The position numbers were made by a program, and so were the translations under genes. From NCBI GenBank assembly GCA_964581355.1, contig CAZOOA010000019.1, positions 1-43,765 of the forward strand: a stretch of 43,765 bases of DNA, in the 5' to 3' direction. Positions 7,897 through 16,008 of this stretch are shown here, piece after piece (position 1 is the first letter of the stretch; each line of letters starts with the position of its first letter). This stretch comes from CAZOOA01 sp964581355 (GTDB lineage Bacteria; Bacillota; Dethiobacteria; DTU022; UBA8154). The notes below the pieces were generated by a model that made no database searches, had not been told where the DNA came from, and worked only from the letters and a program-made list of their open reading frames with translations.

Positions 7897-9198
7897 TTAT
7901 TCCATTAAAAAATGATCTTCTTTAAACTCCGGCTTATCCTTATATTTTTCGGCCAGCATATTACGGTATGAAGCATACATTTCCATTCTAGCCGGTATTC
8001 CATGCTCGTTCAGTGCTCGAATAACCTCAGAAACATTCGGGGGACATCCCTTGATTTCAACCGCTTCCCGGATGGCAGAATTCTTTTTATTCAAGCCAAT
8101 TGCGCAATTCCCGAAAAGGAAAGATTTCTCGTAGCCGCCCCGGGAAAGTGTTGTTTTTCCTCCCAAATACTCCACCCCCGAAAAAGGCTTTTCCCTATAC
8201 GCACTAAGAAGCAGAACCAGCATGATATTATTCATGTGTGCGCAACCTGAGCAAAGGGTATGATCATACTTGGGATAGTATATCCCCTTAATCCCCAGGC
8301 GCTCAAAGGCCTGGGGAGCCGTATTATCTTCATTCCACTCCCAGTCCCACTCATGGTTCTTAGATATATCCTTAAGCTCCTCACCGACAATCCTTAAAGA
8401 ACTCCCATCCAGGGGCACCCCATGATCCGATGCATATTCTTTCAGATGCAAAATTTCTGCTGGTTCAAAACCCATGGCCTGGCAGCCGACCACATCAGCA
8501 GAGAACATATCTCTGGAAGCAATAATTGCATCGGTACGGTGGGGTTTCCCATTGAAAATCGGTCCTCTTTCCAGGGAATAGATCCCATCCAAAACAGTAA
8601 GCTTTGGAGCGATCTTTTCACCCAGTCTGGCAATAAATAAGTCCAGGGGGATATGCTTATTATGGCAGCGGATTTTTGATTTTAAGTCGAGGCATCCCTT
8701 CAAGTTCTTAAATCCCAGGGACACCTTGGTCTGGCTGTGAGTCTTTAAAACAGGAAGATTAATTATAAAATCCGCTTCCAAAACAGGATCAGCAATATTT
8801 AATGAAAAATCACCGAAGTCTGTTTTTGTAAAAGCCCCGTCATTAAAATCAATCAGCTTAAGACCATACTTTTTCTGCAGTTGATGATAGCCCAGCCCCC
8901 TAAAAGCGGCTTTTGTATTTGAACCCAGTTCCTGGTCATCAATGGTTGCTTCTCCCAGGGTGATCTCGGAACAACCGTATTCTTTGAGCAGTTTAACCAT
9001 TTCCTCAACTACAACGGAAGTAGTGATAACACCATACTTGGGAAAGGGATAAACACTGTCCCACATGACCAGGTTGGGTTTCAACAGTACCCGATCAGAG
9101 CCTTTCAGATCCTTTAACCCATCACACAGTTCTACAGCCTGGCGAATGCTTTCCCTGTTGTCATCAAACTTGGCTATACTTACTAAATTGTTTTCCAT
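7897..9198 (-). CDS. DUF362 domain protein with a cysteine-containing C-terminal region
   Basis: The 433-residue protein carries the DUF362 domain in its first 270 residues: VLLKPNLVMWDS near residue 42, FIINLPVLKTHS near 150 and LGFKNLKGCLD just after. The C-terminal part has further cysteines (CSGCAHMNN, GNCAIG, KGCPPN) that could bind a metal or cluster. DUF362 proteins are common in anaerobes beside corrinoid, ferredoxin and acyl-CoA enzymes, but their reaction is largely unknown. A ribosome site AAAGGGG stands seven bases before the ATG. Its place just after a dehydratase subunit suggests a role in assembling or reducing that enzyme, which is inference only. Confidence 0.8.
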   Translation of the reverse strand: MENNLVSIAKFDDNRESIRQAVELCDGLKDLKGSDRVLLKPNLVMWDSVYPFPKYGVITTSVVVEEMVKLLKEYGCSEITLGEATIDDQELGSNTKAAFRGLGYHQLQKKYGLKLIDFNDGAFTKTDFGDFSLNIADPVLEADFIINLPVLKTHSQTKVSLGFKNLKGCLDLKSKIRCHNKHIPLDLFIARLGEKIAPKLTVLDGIYSLERGPIFNGKPHRTDAIIASRDMFSADVVGCQAMGFEPAEILHLKEYASDHGVPLDGSSLRIVGEELKDISKNHEWDWEWNEDNTAPQAFERLGIKGIYYPKYDHTLCSGCAHMNNIMLVLLLSAYREKPFSGVEYLGGKTTLSRGGYEKSFLFGNCAIGLNKKNSAIREAVEIKGCPPNVSEVIRALNEHGIPARMEMYASYRNMLAEKYKDKPEFKEDHFLME

Positions 9199-9367
9199 GG
9201 TAAAACCCCTTTTACTTTTTTTAACATCCTTCCGTTAAATTACAACCAGCAAAGTCTGGGGTTGATTTCAACAAAAATCGGAAGAAATCCTTCAAAAACA
9301 ATTATACAGCCTGGAAAACAATTTCGCCTTCCATCCTTTCTTTGTAACTAAAAACAAAGTGTTAACT

Positions 9368-10699
9368 TTATTTTTTGTTTGTCTCAACAGTTTCCAAAAA
9401 GGTCTCGGTCAAGTTTTTGATCCGGGCATCCGACCAGGTACGCGGGTCAGCCATATCGCTTTCAAATACCAGAGTTGGCACATTTTTTTCCGACAAATAA
9501 TTACGGTAAAACAACTGCCCCACCGAAAGAGCCCGACATGATTTGGTCCGGTGAAAAATGGCTCCGTCCAGGGAAAACTCTTCAATCCACTGGTCCAAAA
9601 GTTTTCTTCCCACGTAGCAGGAAGCTATCCCCGGATTACATATTTCCGGCATGACTTCGGTCCCTTGGCCATGGTACCAAACCGCCTTTTTCCAGGTCCG
9701 CTGCACCAGGGCCTCCACGGGATCTTTCAGGTCTGTTTCTACGGGTTTCCCCACATAATAAGTGGCAAAATTAGTCACAACAGCGCCATGTTCTTCAAGG
9801 TAATTAAAATAACCCAGGTTAAACCAGGGCGGGATCCCGAAAAAGATAAAACGAAACTTTTCTTTTTTTACCACTCCTATATTATTTTCCACTCTTGTTT
9901 TCGCTTCATGATACAGTTCTTGATAAAAATGGGACGCTTCAGGTGCTCCCATCATGTAAAGCTGCGGGATGATGGCGGTAAAATAATCCGTAGCCCCAAA
10001 AGGTGCGGGGCGGTTTTTGCACAGCTCAAGGGCTTCATACCAGTACTTTTCCGCCTGGTGAGAGTGGTGCATTATTTCCCCAAGCTTTTTCCGGTCCATT
10101 TCCTGCCCCAGTTGTTCTTCCAAAAAATTTATTTGCGCCTGCAAGTCCCGACGAAGATGCTCCAGGTAGTGCGCCTCAACTCTGCTGTCATGCACGTCAA
10201 TACCGGGAGGAGGACTTAAGGGATCACTGCTAAAAACAGGTTTTTCCACATAACGTGTTGCCAAGGTTTGAAACCATTTATATCGGGGGTCACAGGTGAG
10301 CCCGGAACCCAGCATCATGGAAGGATCTCCCAGACCTTCTTCAACAGGAGACTCAGGAGGAACTGTGCCAAGCTCCCGGCAGCGCACACAGTAACCGATG
10401 GAGTTCAAGAGGTAGGAACAGAGTTCGTTGGAAAAGCCTTCTGCTTCCGCCAGATCGATAAAATCAGAGGCGACCAGGCGAGCCGCGCAAAGCGTGCCGT
10501 AGTTTTCCGGCCATTTCCAAGGCAGCTCAAAGGCCGCCAACAGTTCCGGGGGGACCCCGTGCATACACCAGGCCAAATGTTTTTTATCTTCCGTTTCCTC
10601 TTTTTTCTCCGGCGTAAAAAAAGAAGGCAGCAATTTTTTTATGTTTTTTGTTGTCTCCAGGGTACGTGTAGCACGGCTCATTTCACTGGACTGTCCCAC
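9368..10699 (-). CDS. 2-hydroxyacyl-CoA dehydratase / benzoyl-CoA reductase-type subunit (BcrB/HgdB family)
   Basis: The 443-residue protein ends with the family signature FESDMADPRTWSDARIKN near residue 413. It carries cysteines that could hold the [4Fe-4S] cluster (GYCVRCRELG near 97, LTCDPRYKW near 130, CNPGIASC near 350 and KSCRALS near 390). Such enzymes dehydrate 2-hydroxyacyl-CoA or reduce aromatic acyl-CoA using one electron raised in energy by an ATP-driven activase. The start is a GTG with AGGAGAGG five bases upstream. The partner subunit and activase lie on the divergent plus-strand operon at 12956 and 14132, an unusual split. The exact substrate cannot be assigned. Confidence 0.85.
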   Translation of the reverse strand: MGQSSEMSRATRTLETTKNIKKLLPSFFTPEKKEETEDKKHLAWCMHGVPPELLAAFELPWKWPENYGTLCAARLVASDFIDLAEAEGFSNELCSYLLNSIGYCVRCRELGTVPPESPVEEGLGDPSMMLGSGLTCDPRYKWFQTLATRYVEKPVFSSDPLSPPPGIDVHDSRVEAHYLEHLRRDLQAQINFLEEQLGQEMDRKKLGEIMHHSHQAEKYWYEALELCKNRPAPFGATDYFTAIIPQLYMMGAPEASHFYQELYHEAKTRVENNIGVVKKEKFRFIFFGIPPWFNLGYFNYLEEHGAVVTNFATYYVGKPVETDLKDPVEALVQRTWKKAVWYHGQGTEVMPEICNPGIASCYVGRKLLDQWIEEFSLDGAIFHRTKSCRALSVGQLFYRNYLSEKNVPTLVFESDMADPRTWSDARIKNLTETFLETVETNKK

Positions 10700-10791
10700 T
10701 ATATCCTCTCCTTTACAATGATATTATCCGCTGCAAATAGCTGTTAGTTATACACCGTAAAAAGTGCATTTCATTTGCTGGGCCGGACCTG

Positions 10792-11595
10792 CTATCTGCC
10801 TAAAAATAGTCCTTCCGGGTCTACTTTGCTGCGTAAAATATCAAACAGCACTTTTTCCGGTGGCGGCAGCGGCTCAGCACGGGAAATATCAATAGCAAAA
10901 CCGGTGTGCTCTTGTATCTTTTCCGGGGTTATTCCCAGGCCGGAAAAATAAAATTTAACGTACATCTCCCTGGAACGGGGATCAAACTTCATAACTCCCA
11001 TATCAGAAACCACAGCATCCGGTCCACCGGCAAGGCCCAGCTCTGTCCGATCCATTAAATTATCCTGCTGGGGATACCCTGGGCACTTCCATCCCGGGCT
11101 GGTAATGTAATCCACCTTTTCAACAAACCGGCGTATTTCATGCATCATAATCAAAATTGTCCTCTTGGACTGAATCGCAATATCACATGCACCTCCAGAA
11201 CCTGGCAGCCGGCGTTCGGGGTGAAGATAATCGCCTATTACCGTTGAATTGCCGTTACCATATTTATCCACCTGCGCACCGCCTAAAAAACCCACATCAA
11301 TCCTACCTTTTTGTAAAAAGAAATTCATCAGTTCCACCGGGCCTCCTGACCAGGGAGAGCCTTTAAACCACCTGGCATCAGAAACGGACATGGGAAGATG
11401 CTCAGGGTTGGGATCATAAATACCAGCCTCTGTTACCATAACAAGGTCCGGTGCATGGGTGTTTTTGGCCAGGATTGCTGCCAACATAGGCAGACCTGTG
11501 CCTACGAATACCACCTCACCATCATGGAGAAGCTGACTGGCTGCTACTGTCATGGCTTCAATAGGTTTATAACCAGCTGAATTCTTTTTTTCCAT
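10792..11595 (-). CDS. CoA-transferase family I, subunit B (glutaconate CoA-transferase-like)
   Basis: The 267-residue subunit belongs with GctB-like proteins of two-subunit acyl-CoA:carboxylate CoA-transferases. The glutamate in VTEAGIYDPNPE near residue 57 matches the catalytic glutamate that forms the thioester intermediate in this class. The glycine-rich loop FLGGAQVDKYGNGN near 103 is typical. I chose the second ATG (11595) because AAAGGG is then eight bases upstream; the first ATG at 11601 is too close to it. It follows subunit A by 17 bases. With A it should activate the pathway's organic acid to a CoA thioester using another acyl-CoA as donor. Confidence 0.88.
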   Translation of the reverse strand: MEKKNSAGYKPIEAMTVAASQLLHDGEVVFVGTGLPMLAAILAKNTHAPDLVMVTEAGIYDPNPEHLPMSVSDARWFKGSPWSGGPVELMNFFLQKGRIDVGFLGGAQVDKYGNGNSTVIGDYLHPERRLPGSGGACDIAIQSKRTILIMMHEIRRFVEKVDYITSPGWKCPGYPQQDNLMDRTELGLAGGPDAVVSDMGVMKFDPRSREMYVKFYFSGLGITPEKIQEHTGFAIDISRAEPLPPPEKVLFDILRSKVDPEGLFLGR

Positions 11596-11612
11596 AATCA
11601 TACCCTTTCCCG

Positions 11613-12584
11613 TTATTTCCTGCGGTTTAAAGCCGGGTTGTATCCGTATTCCGGGTCAGCCTGGATATTATTCAATTGTTCTTGGCCTAAACGTTGTAAA
11701 TAGCCTTCATGGGTCTCAACACTGTAAACCCATTTTTCCAGCCAAAGGTTAAAGCTTTCTTCTGCTTTTGAAGCGTTTACATATTCTTCATAAAAAGACG
11801 GATCTGTATCATATACACCAAAACATCCCCCGGGATGGGCTCCGTAAGGAAGCTCCACCACCGCATCAACAAACAAGCCCGGGACTGCATTCCGCTCCGG
11901 ATGCTTGCGTAATACATCCTCGGAAACAATCCTTTCTGCTGTAACAATTGTTGTCTTCGCTGCTGCTGCAAAGCAAAAGTCACCATATTCAGGCCCTTCA
12001 ATTAATACCGTGCCTTTTTCCCCTGCCTGATGAACATGGATAATGCACACATCAGGCCTTGCTGCTGGAAGCAGGACAACCTCTTCCCCCTCCCAAAAGG
12101 GGTCTTTAATAACCTGGTATTTGTGCGCCGGCAACTTCGGGTTGACAGAGCGCTGTTCTCTTAAAGTGTCGTAGTTTGGATTTAATAAATCGGAACCCTT
12201 GTGGGTAAAAACCGGGAAAAAAGGAAGTCCCATGGCAGCAGCATAATTTCTCAAGAAGACACTGTTTGTTGTTTCTTCACAATGAATAAAAGTAGAACCA
12301 TTGACCCGACCTTGTTCTACGGCACGGCGAAAATTGTATGCTGGTCCGTACAGTTCATGGCCGTGCCAGGATGTTTCAGCAATAGCTATGGCCCCTGCAC
12401 CTATAAGCAAATCACTAATTGTTCCCGTTGCTGAAGCTGATAAATACAAGCCTTTCTTGCCCTGGCGAATAATCTCGTAAGCAGCACCCATGGGCGTACG
12501 CATAATTGTCCATCCACCAAACACCAGGGCATCGCCATCCTGAACTTCTGCGATTGCTTCAGGCAAACTTGCCACTTTGTTCAT
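11613..12584 (-). CDS. CoA-transferase family I, subunit A (glutaconate CoA-transferase-like)
   Basis: The 323-residue protein matches GctA-like subunits: an N-terminal GDALVFGGWTIMRTPMGAAYE stretch near residue 18, a glycine-rich ASATGTISDLLIGAG near 50, and a tail reading EEYVNASKAEESFNLWLEKW near 270. It pairs with the B subunit encoded just downstream. This is the first gene of the minus-strand operon. A sigma-54 type promoter lies at 12651-12666, so the leader would be about 55 bases. The carboxylate it activates is unknown; the adjoining dehydratase suggests a hydroxyacid or enoate. Confidence 0.88.
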   Translation of the reverse strand: MNKVASLPEAIAEVQDGDALVFGGWTIMRTPMGAAYEIIRQGKKGLYLSASATGTISDLLIGAGAIAIAETSWHGHELYGPAYNFRRAVEQGRVNGSTFIHCEETTNSVFLRNYAAAMGLPFFPVFTHKGSDLLNPNYDTLREQRSVNPKLPAHKYQVIKDPFWEGEEVVLLPAARPDVCIIHVHQAGEKGTVLIEGPEYGDFCFAAAAKTTIVTAERIVSEDVLRKHPERNAVPGLFVDAVVELPYGAHPGGCFGVYDTDPSFYEEYVNASKAEESFNLWLEKWVYSVETHEGYLQRLGQEQLNNIQADPEYGYNPALNRRK

Positions 12585-12650
12585 TATCTACTTCAACTCC
12601 CCCGTTAAAATCCAAAAGTATCATCCATTGACTGTTTATCTCTAATAATT

Positions 12651-12666
12651 AGCAAAATCCGTTCCA
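12651..12666 (-). promoter_or_regulatory. Sigma-54 type promoter for the CoA-transferase operon
   Basis: On the minus strand the sequence is TGGAAC-GGATT-TTGCT. The invariant GG and GC are kept at the correct 10-base separation; one C of the consensus TGGCAC is A. Transcription should begin near 12640, 55 bases before the CoA-transferase start at 12584. It faces away from the plus-strand element at 12884, with a shared candidate enhancer between them. Confidence 0.6.
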
Positions 12667-12749
12667 ACTTAAAAAAGATGCATAAGACGGGGCTTGTAAT
12701 TGCCTATAACCCCTCAATGAACAGAATTTTTCCAATATACGTCCTTTTT

Positions 12750-12778
12750 TGACACATTCCGGGCGAAACAATGTCTCA
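12750..12778. promoter_or_regulatory. Candidate enhancer site between two divergent sigma-54 promoters
   Basis: A 29-base imperfect palindrome begins TGACACATT and ends AATGTCTCA, with an 11-base centre; the two arms are complementary except for one base. It lies 84 bases upstream of the minus-strand -24 box and 106 bases upstream of the plus-strand one, ideal for an activator that loops to both. A site of the same length and half-sites occurs at 22468-22496. The remainder of the 370-base gap 12585-12955 holds only the two promoters and the leaders. Confidence 0.6.
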
Positions 12779-12883
12779 TAAACAAACGCTTTTCCGCCAG
12801 CGCTTTGCATAAATCTGGACTATTTCAGCTCGTCTACTTACAAATAATTCTTCCTCACGGGAAACCAAGCAATTAATTCCGGT

Positions 12884-12899
12884 GGCATCCATTTTGCAA
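12884..12899 (+). promoter_or_regulatory. Sigma-54 type promoter for the dehydratase-activase operon
   Basis: TGGCAT-CCATT-TTGCA matches the -24/-12 consensus TGGCAC-N5-TTGCW with one difference. The predicted start of transcription is near 12911, leaving a 45-base leader that contains AGGAGG before the ATG at 12956. Confidence 0.75.
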
Positions 12900-12955
12900 C
12901 GCTATATAACTATAAACTGCAAATTGCTGAGATTTGAGATTAAGGAGGTCTGTTT

Positions 12956-14119
12956 ATGCCAATGGATACCCCCCATTTATCGTCTCCAAGCGGAAAAGGG
13001 CTAGCAGCACTGCAAGACATTTATCAACAAAGGGGAAAAAAAGCCGAGACTCTTCAAAAGCAGGGCAGAAAGATACTCGGTTATATGTGTCATTTTGCAC
13101 CGCTGGAAATAATGAGTGCAGCAGGTTTTGTTCCATTTCGAATTTTTGGCCGCAGGGGCGAAAACCTGGTAGCAGTTGATGACTTTATTGAGCCATACGG
13201 CTGCCCTTATGTAAGAAATAGTTTTGAGCAGGAACTTCAGGGAAGGCTTAATTTTTTGGAAGGCATTGTGATGGCACACAGCTGTGATATGGTCCAGCGG
13301 CTTTATGGCATCTGGAGATACTACCGTAACCCGAAATACGCCTATCTTTTCAATGTGCCTCACCAGGTCACTTCCTGGGCTCAAGATTTTTTCGTGCGAG
13401 AAAGTCAGCTTTTCCTGGAAAGCCTGGAAATATACCAGGGGGAAAAAGTTTCTGAAGAAGTACTGGAATACACCATATCACTGTATAATGAAATCCGCCA
13501 TAAGATTCGCCAGCTATACTCGCTGCGTAAACATCATCCTCCCCTGCTTACCGGCGTGGAAATGCAACAGGTCTTAATTGCCGGCACCTGCCTCCCCCCT
13601 GAAGAGTATTTGCAATTATTAAGGGAGACGACAGAGGAAGTTTCATCGCGGCAAATCCCCGGACCAAATTCTGCCCGGAACGTGCGTATCATGATCTGGG
13701 GCAGCATTGTTGATGACACACGTTTATTTGAACTAATTGAAAACTGCGGCGCCCATGTTGTGGTAGATGACACCTGTACAGGCACCCGGATCTTTAATCA
13801 TGATGTCAAACAGAATGATAATCCCTTCCAGCAGTTAATGAAAAAATACTTCCTTGATTTTCAATGCCCCCGGACTGACCGCGGCCCAGGTTACCAAAGG
13901 TTTGATTACGTAAAAGAACTGGTTACGGAGTACCGTATTGATGGGGTTATTGGATATACCCTGGCTTATTGTGACCCTCATAAACTTGATTTTCCGGATC
14001 TGCGGGATTTTTTAACCCAACATTCCTGCCCAATGTTACTTATTGATGATGATTATTCCCTGGGCAACAGCGAGGCAATTCAAAACCGCATCCAGGCGTT
14101 TATTGAAATGCTGAAGTAG
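12956..14119 (+). CDS. 2-hydroxyacyl-CoA dehydratase subunit (HgdB/FldC-like)
   Basis: The 387-residue protein has the D-component fold of the 2-hydroxyacyl-CoA dehydratase family. Likely cluster ligands are the cysteines in GYMCHFAPLE near residue 45, AHSCDMVQRLY near 107 and LAYCDPHKLD near 342. It contains GSIVDDTRLFELIENCGAHVV near 252 and the tail IQNRIQAFIEML. These enzymes take a one-electron, ATP-driven reduction from an activase and remove water from an activated hydroxyacyl-CoA. AGGAGG lies seven bases before the ATG. The activase gene begins 12 bases downstream, and the probable second subunit is the minus-strand gene at 9368-10699. Confidence 0.88.
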   Translation: MPMDTPHLSSPSGKGLAALQDIYQQRGKKAETLQKQGRKILGYMCHFAPLEIMSAAGFVPFRIFGRRGENLVAVDDFIEPYGCPYVRNSFEQELQGRLNFLEGIVMAHSCDMVQRLYGIWRYYRNPKYAYLFNVPHQVTSWAQDFFVRESQLFLESLEIYQGEKVSEEVLEYTISLYNEIRHKIRQLYSLRKHHPPLLTGVEMQQVLIAGTCLPPEEYLQLLRETTEEVSSRQIPGPNSARNVRIMIWGSIVDDTRLFELIENCGAHVVVDDTCTGTRIFNHDVKQNDNPFQQLMKKYFLDFQCPRTDRGPGYQRFDYVKELVTEYRIDGVIGYTLAYCDPHKLDFPDLRDFLTQHSCPMLLIDDDYSLGNSEAIQNRIQAFIEMLK

Positions 14120-14131
14120 GAGGAGTCGCAA

Positions 14132-14923
14132 ATGAATTACTTTTTAGGTCTTGATAGTGGTTCAACTACCACCAAGGCAGTAATAATTAATGAAACAAGG
14201 AAGATCGTCTCTCAAGCCATTGTGCCGACAGGGGCCAACAGCCGTGCAGCCATCAATAAAGTAACAGGCACAGTCCTAAAGCAGATAAAAATAACACCTG
14301 GGGATATTGCCTGTACCGTCTCCACAGGGTATGGAAGAAAACAGGCAGCAACTGCTGACAAACAGGTAACAGAAATCACCTGCCATGCCAGGGGGGTAAA
14401 CTGGCTAATACCGGACGCCCGAACAATTATTGATATCGGCGGCCAGGATTTTAAAATCATGGCCCTCGACTCCAAGGGTAATGTCATTGATTTTAGAATG
14501 AATGATAAATGCGCCGCTGGCACAGGAAGGTTCATGGAAGTTATGGCACGGGTCCTGGAGCTGGAGTTGGACCATTTTAGCGTTATCGCCCTTAAGGCCC
14601 AAAAACGGGTGGAAATCACCAGTGTCTGTACTGTATTTGCCGAAACAGAAGTAATCAACCACATCTCTTCCGGCACCCCGCTCCCCGACCTGGCAAATGG
14701 GATTTTTACTGCTGTCGCTACCCGGGTGTATGCCCTGGCCCGCTCTTTGATTACCAGTTCATCAGTTGTCGCCTTTACTGGAGGGGTAGCCCAAAACATC
14801 GGCATGGCTAAGGCGCTGGAAGAAAAAGTGGGGCAGAAACTAGAAGTGCCACCCCAACCCCAAATGACCGGTGCCATAGGAGCTGCCCTGGTAGCCGCAA
14901 ACCACTTTTTAAAACAGGAATAA
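14132..14923 (+). CDS. Acyl-CoA dehydratase activase (ATPase, BadF/HgdC family)
   Basis: The 263-residue ASKHA-fold ATPase uses ATP hydrolysis to push an electron from ferredoxin into the dehydratase. The first phosphate-binding loop is GLDSGSTTTKAVI at residue 5, and IDIGGQDFKIM near 103 is the second. The dimer-bridging [4Fe-4S] cluster ligands are the cysteines in NDKCAAGTGRF near 128 and SVCTVFAETEVI near 168. GGVAQNIGM near 218 closes the nucleotide site. Length and motifs are those of HgdC/FldI-type activases. AGGAGGAG precedes the start within the 12-base gap after the dehydratase gene. Confidence 0.93.
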   Translation: MNYFLGLDSGSTTTKAVIINETRKIVSQAIVPTGANSRAAINKVTGTVLKQIKITPGDIACTVSTGYGRKQAATADKQVTEITCHARGVNWLIPDARTIIDIGGQDFKIMALDSKGNVIDFRMNDKCAAGTGRFMEVMARVLELELDHFSVIALKAQKRVEITSVCTVFAETEVINHISSGTPLPDLANGIFTAVATRVYALARSLITSSSVVAFTGGVAQNIGMAKALEEKVGQKLEVPPQPQMTGAIGAALVAANHFLKQE

Positions 14924-14971
14924 TTACCTGCTTCTCTCTTCAAAAACTCCTAGCCTTCTCCATACCGATGT

Positions 14972-15170
14972 TTAAGGGCTTAAAACTGCATTAAAACCCT
15001 GTTTGACAGCATCTCCAATTTTCCCGAAACTAAAGCAATCCCCTACAACTACCACGGGCTTCATTTCCACCACTTTGACTTTTTACTGCTAAATCCAGGG
15101 CTGTTCTGCAACCCACCATGCCTGCCCCAATAACAATATCCACATTGTTACCTGTCTCTTACATCCCTTC
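14972..15170 (-). pseudogene. Decayed C-terminal fragment of an ene-reductase (old yellow enzyme/FAD) gene
   Basis: Translating the minus strand gives VDIVIGAGMVGCRTALDLA, a Rossmann dinucleotide motif, followed by a frameshift, then VKVVEMK joined directly to VVVVGDCFSFGKIGDAVKQG and a stop at 14972. Both pieces match the C-terminal half of the intact flavoprotein at 41085 (GGGQLGCETALELAL, VTIVEMK, and SVIGDCLEPGKISDAVHQG). About 80 residues between VEMK and VVGDC are missing, and an in-frame TAA lies just upstream. It follows the decarboxylase-like gene, so the LIV operon probably once ended in such a reductase. Confidence 0.75.
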
Positions 15171-15197
15171 ACCTACACCTTTATTCTTAGTTTGGTT

Positions 15198-15995
15198 TCA
15201 TAATCCGGGCAGCTGGTACAAGCCATCCAGCAAAGGCCAGGGATCGTGCTTGGCCGGGGAGAAAGAATAAGAGTAGAAAGCTTCCGGGTCCACGTCGGCG
15301 ACTTTCCTGGCTTTGGTGACGATTTTGCCTTCGATATAGCTGGCCTGCCCCATAGAGAGCAGGGGAACCAGGTGGACAGGGTCGTACGGGGACTCCCGGA
15401 AGGTGACCTGGCCACTGCCCGACTGAAGGCGCGTAAGGCTCCTGTGGGATTCGTGGCGGATCAGGACCGGGTTTAAGTCAAAGCCCCGCTCCCCCGACGC
15501 CTTATGGGAATATTTAAACTGGTAGATGATGCGCATGGAGGGGTCGCCGGGGGGCAGCTCTTCTTCCATGCGGGCCTGCAGCTCCATGTAGCGGATGCCG
15601 TAGCGCTCCGTCCACCCAGCAATATCCTGCTCTTTTTTTTCCAGGAAAATGCGGGCGTTTTTCTTGGGTTCCCCGTAGCAGTCCCGGCCCAGGTCCTTGG
15701 AGACTTCCGTGTCGATAGGCAGAGTCAGGCAGTAGTTGCCCGGGTCCTCCTTGTAGCGACAGGAAAGGTACACCCCACCGCCGGAAAAGGGGCCTAAGCA
15801 ATTGGAAGTGGCAAAGGAATAGATGAAAGCATAGCCCACAGGTTCATGGAACTCCAAGGGGGGTGGCAGGATGGACCTGATAAACTCTTCGGTAGTCTCA
15901 AAGGGAACGACCACCATCTGCATCTGGCGATATTCCGAGTTTCCGATAATATGATGCATTTTTTCTAACTGCTCCGGCGTTTTGACAAAGCTCAA
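15198..15995 (-). CDS. Acetoacetate decarboxylase family protein
   Basis: The 265-residue protein resembles acetoacetate decarboxylase-like proteins. The lysine pair in GEPKKNARIFLEKK near residue 112 corresponds to the Schiff-base lysine region of the family, and FSGGGVYLSCRY near 72 and GKIVTKARKV near 225 are other recognisable parts. Members decarboxylate 3-oxoacids or act as aldolases or dehydratases on related oxoacids. The start is TTG at 15995 with GGGGAGAG just upstream, 13 bases after livM. Being encoded at the end of a LIV transporter operon suggests it acts on the imported substrate or a product of it. The reaction is not certain. Confidence 0.8.
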   Translation of the reverse strand: MSFVKTPEQLEKMHHIIGNSEYRQMQMVVVPFETTEEFIRSILPPPLEFHEPVGYAFIYSFATSNCLGPFSGGGVYLSCRYKEDPGNYCLTLPIDTEVSKDLGRDCYGEPKKNARIFLEKKEQDIAGWTERYGIRYMELQARMEEELPPGDPSMRIIYQFKYSHKASGERGFDLNPVLIRHESHRSLTRLQSGSGQVTFRESPYDPVHLVPLLSMGQASYIEGKIVTKARKVADVDPEAFYSYSFSPAKHDPWPLLDGLYQLPGL

Positions 15996-16008
15996 TTATC
16001 TCTCCCCT

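Noticed and set aside
14212..14943. Long minus-strand frame of 243 residues opposite the activase gene
   Set aside because: It is a shadow of the activase codon pattern. It has no ribosome site or family features, while the plus-strand protein carries every activase motif.
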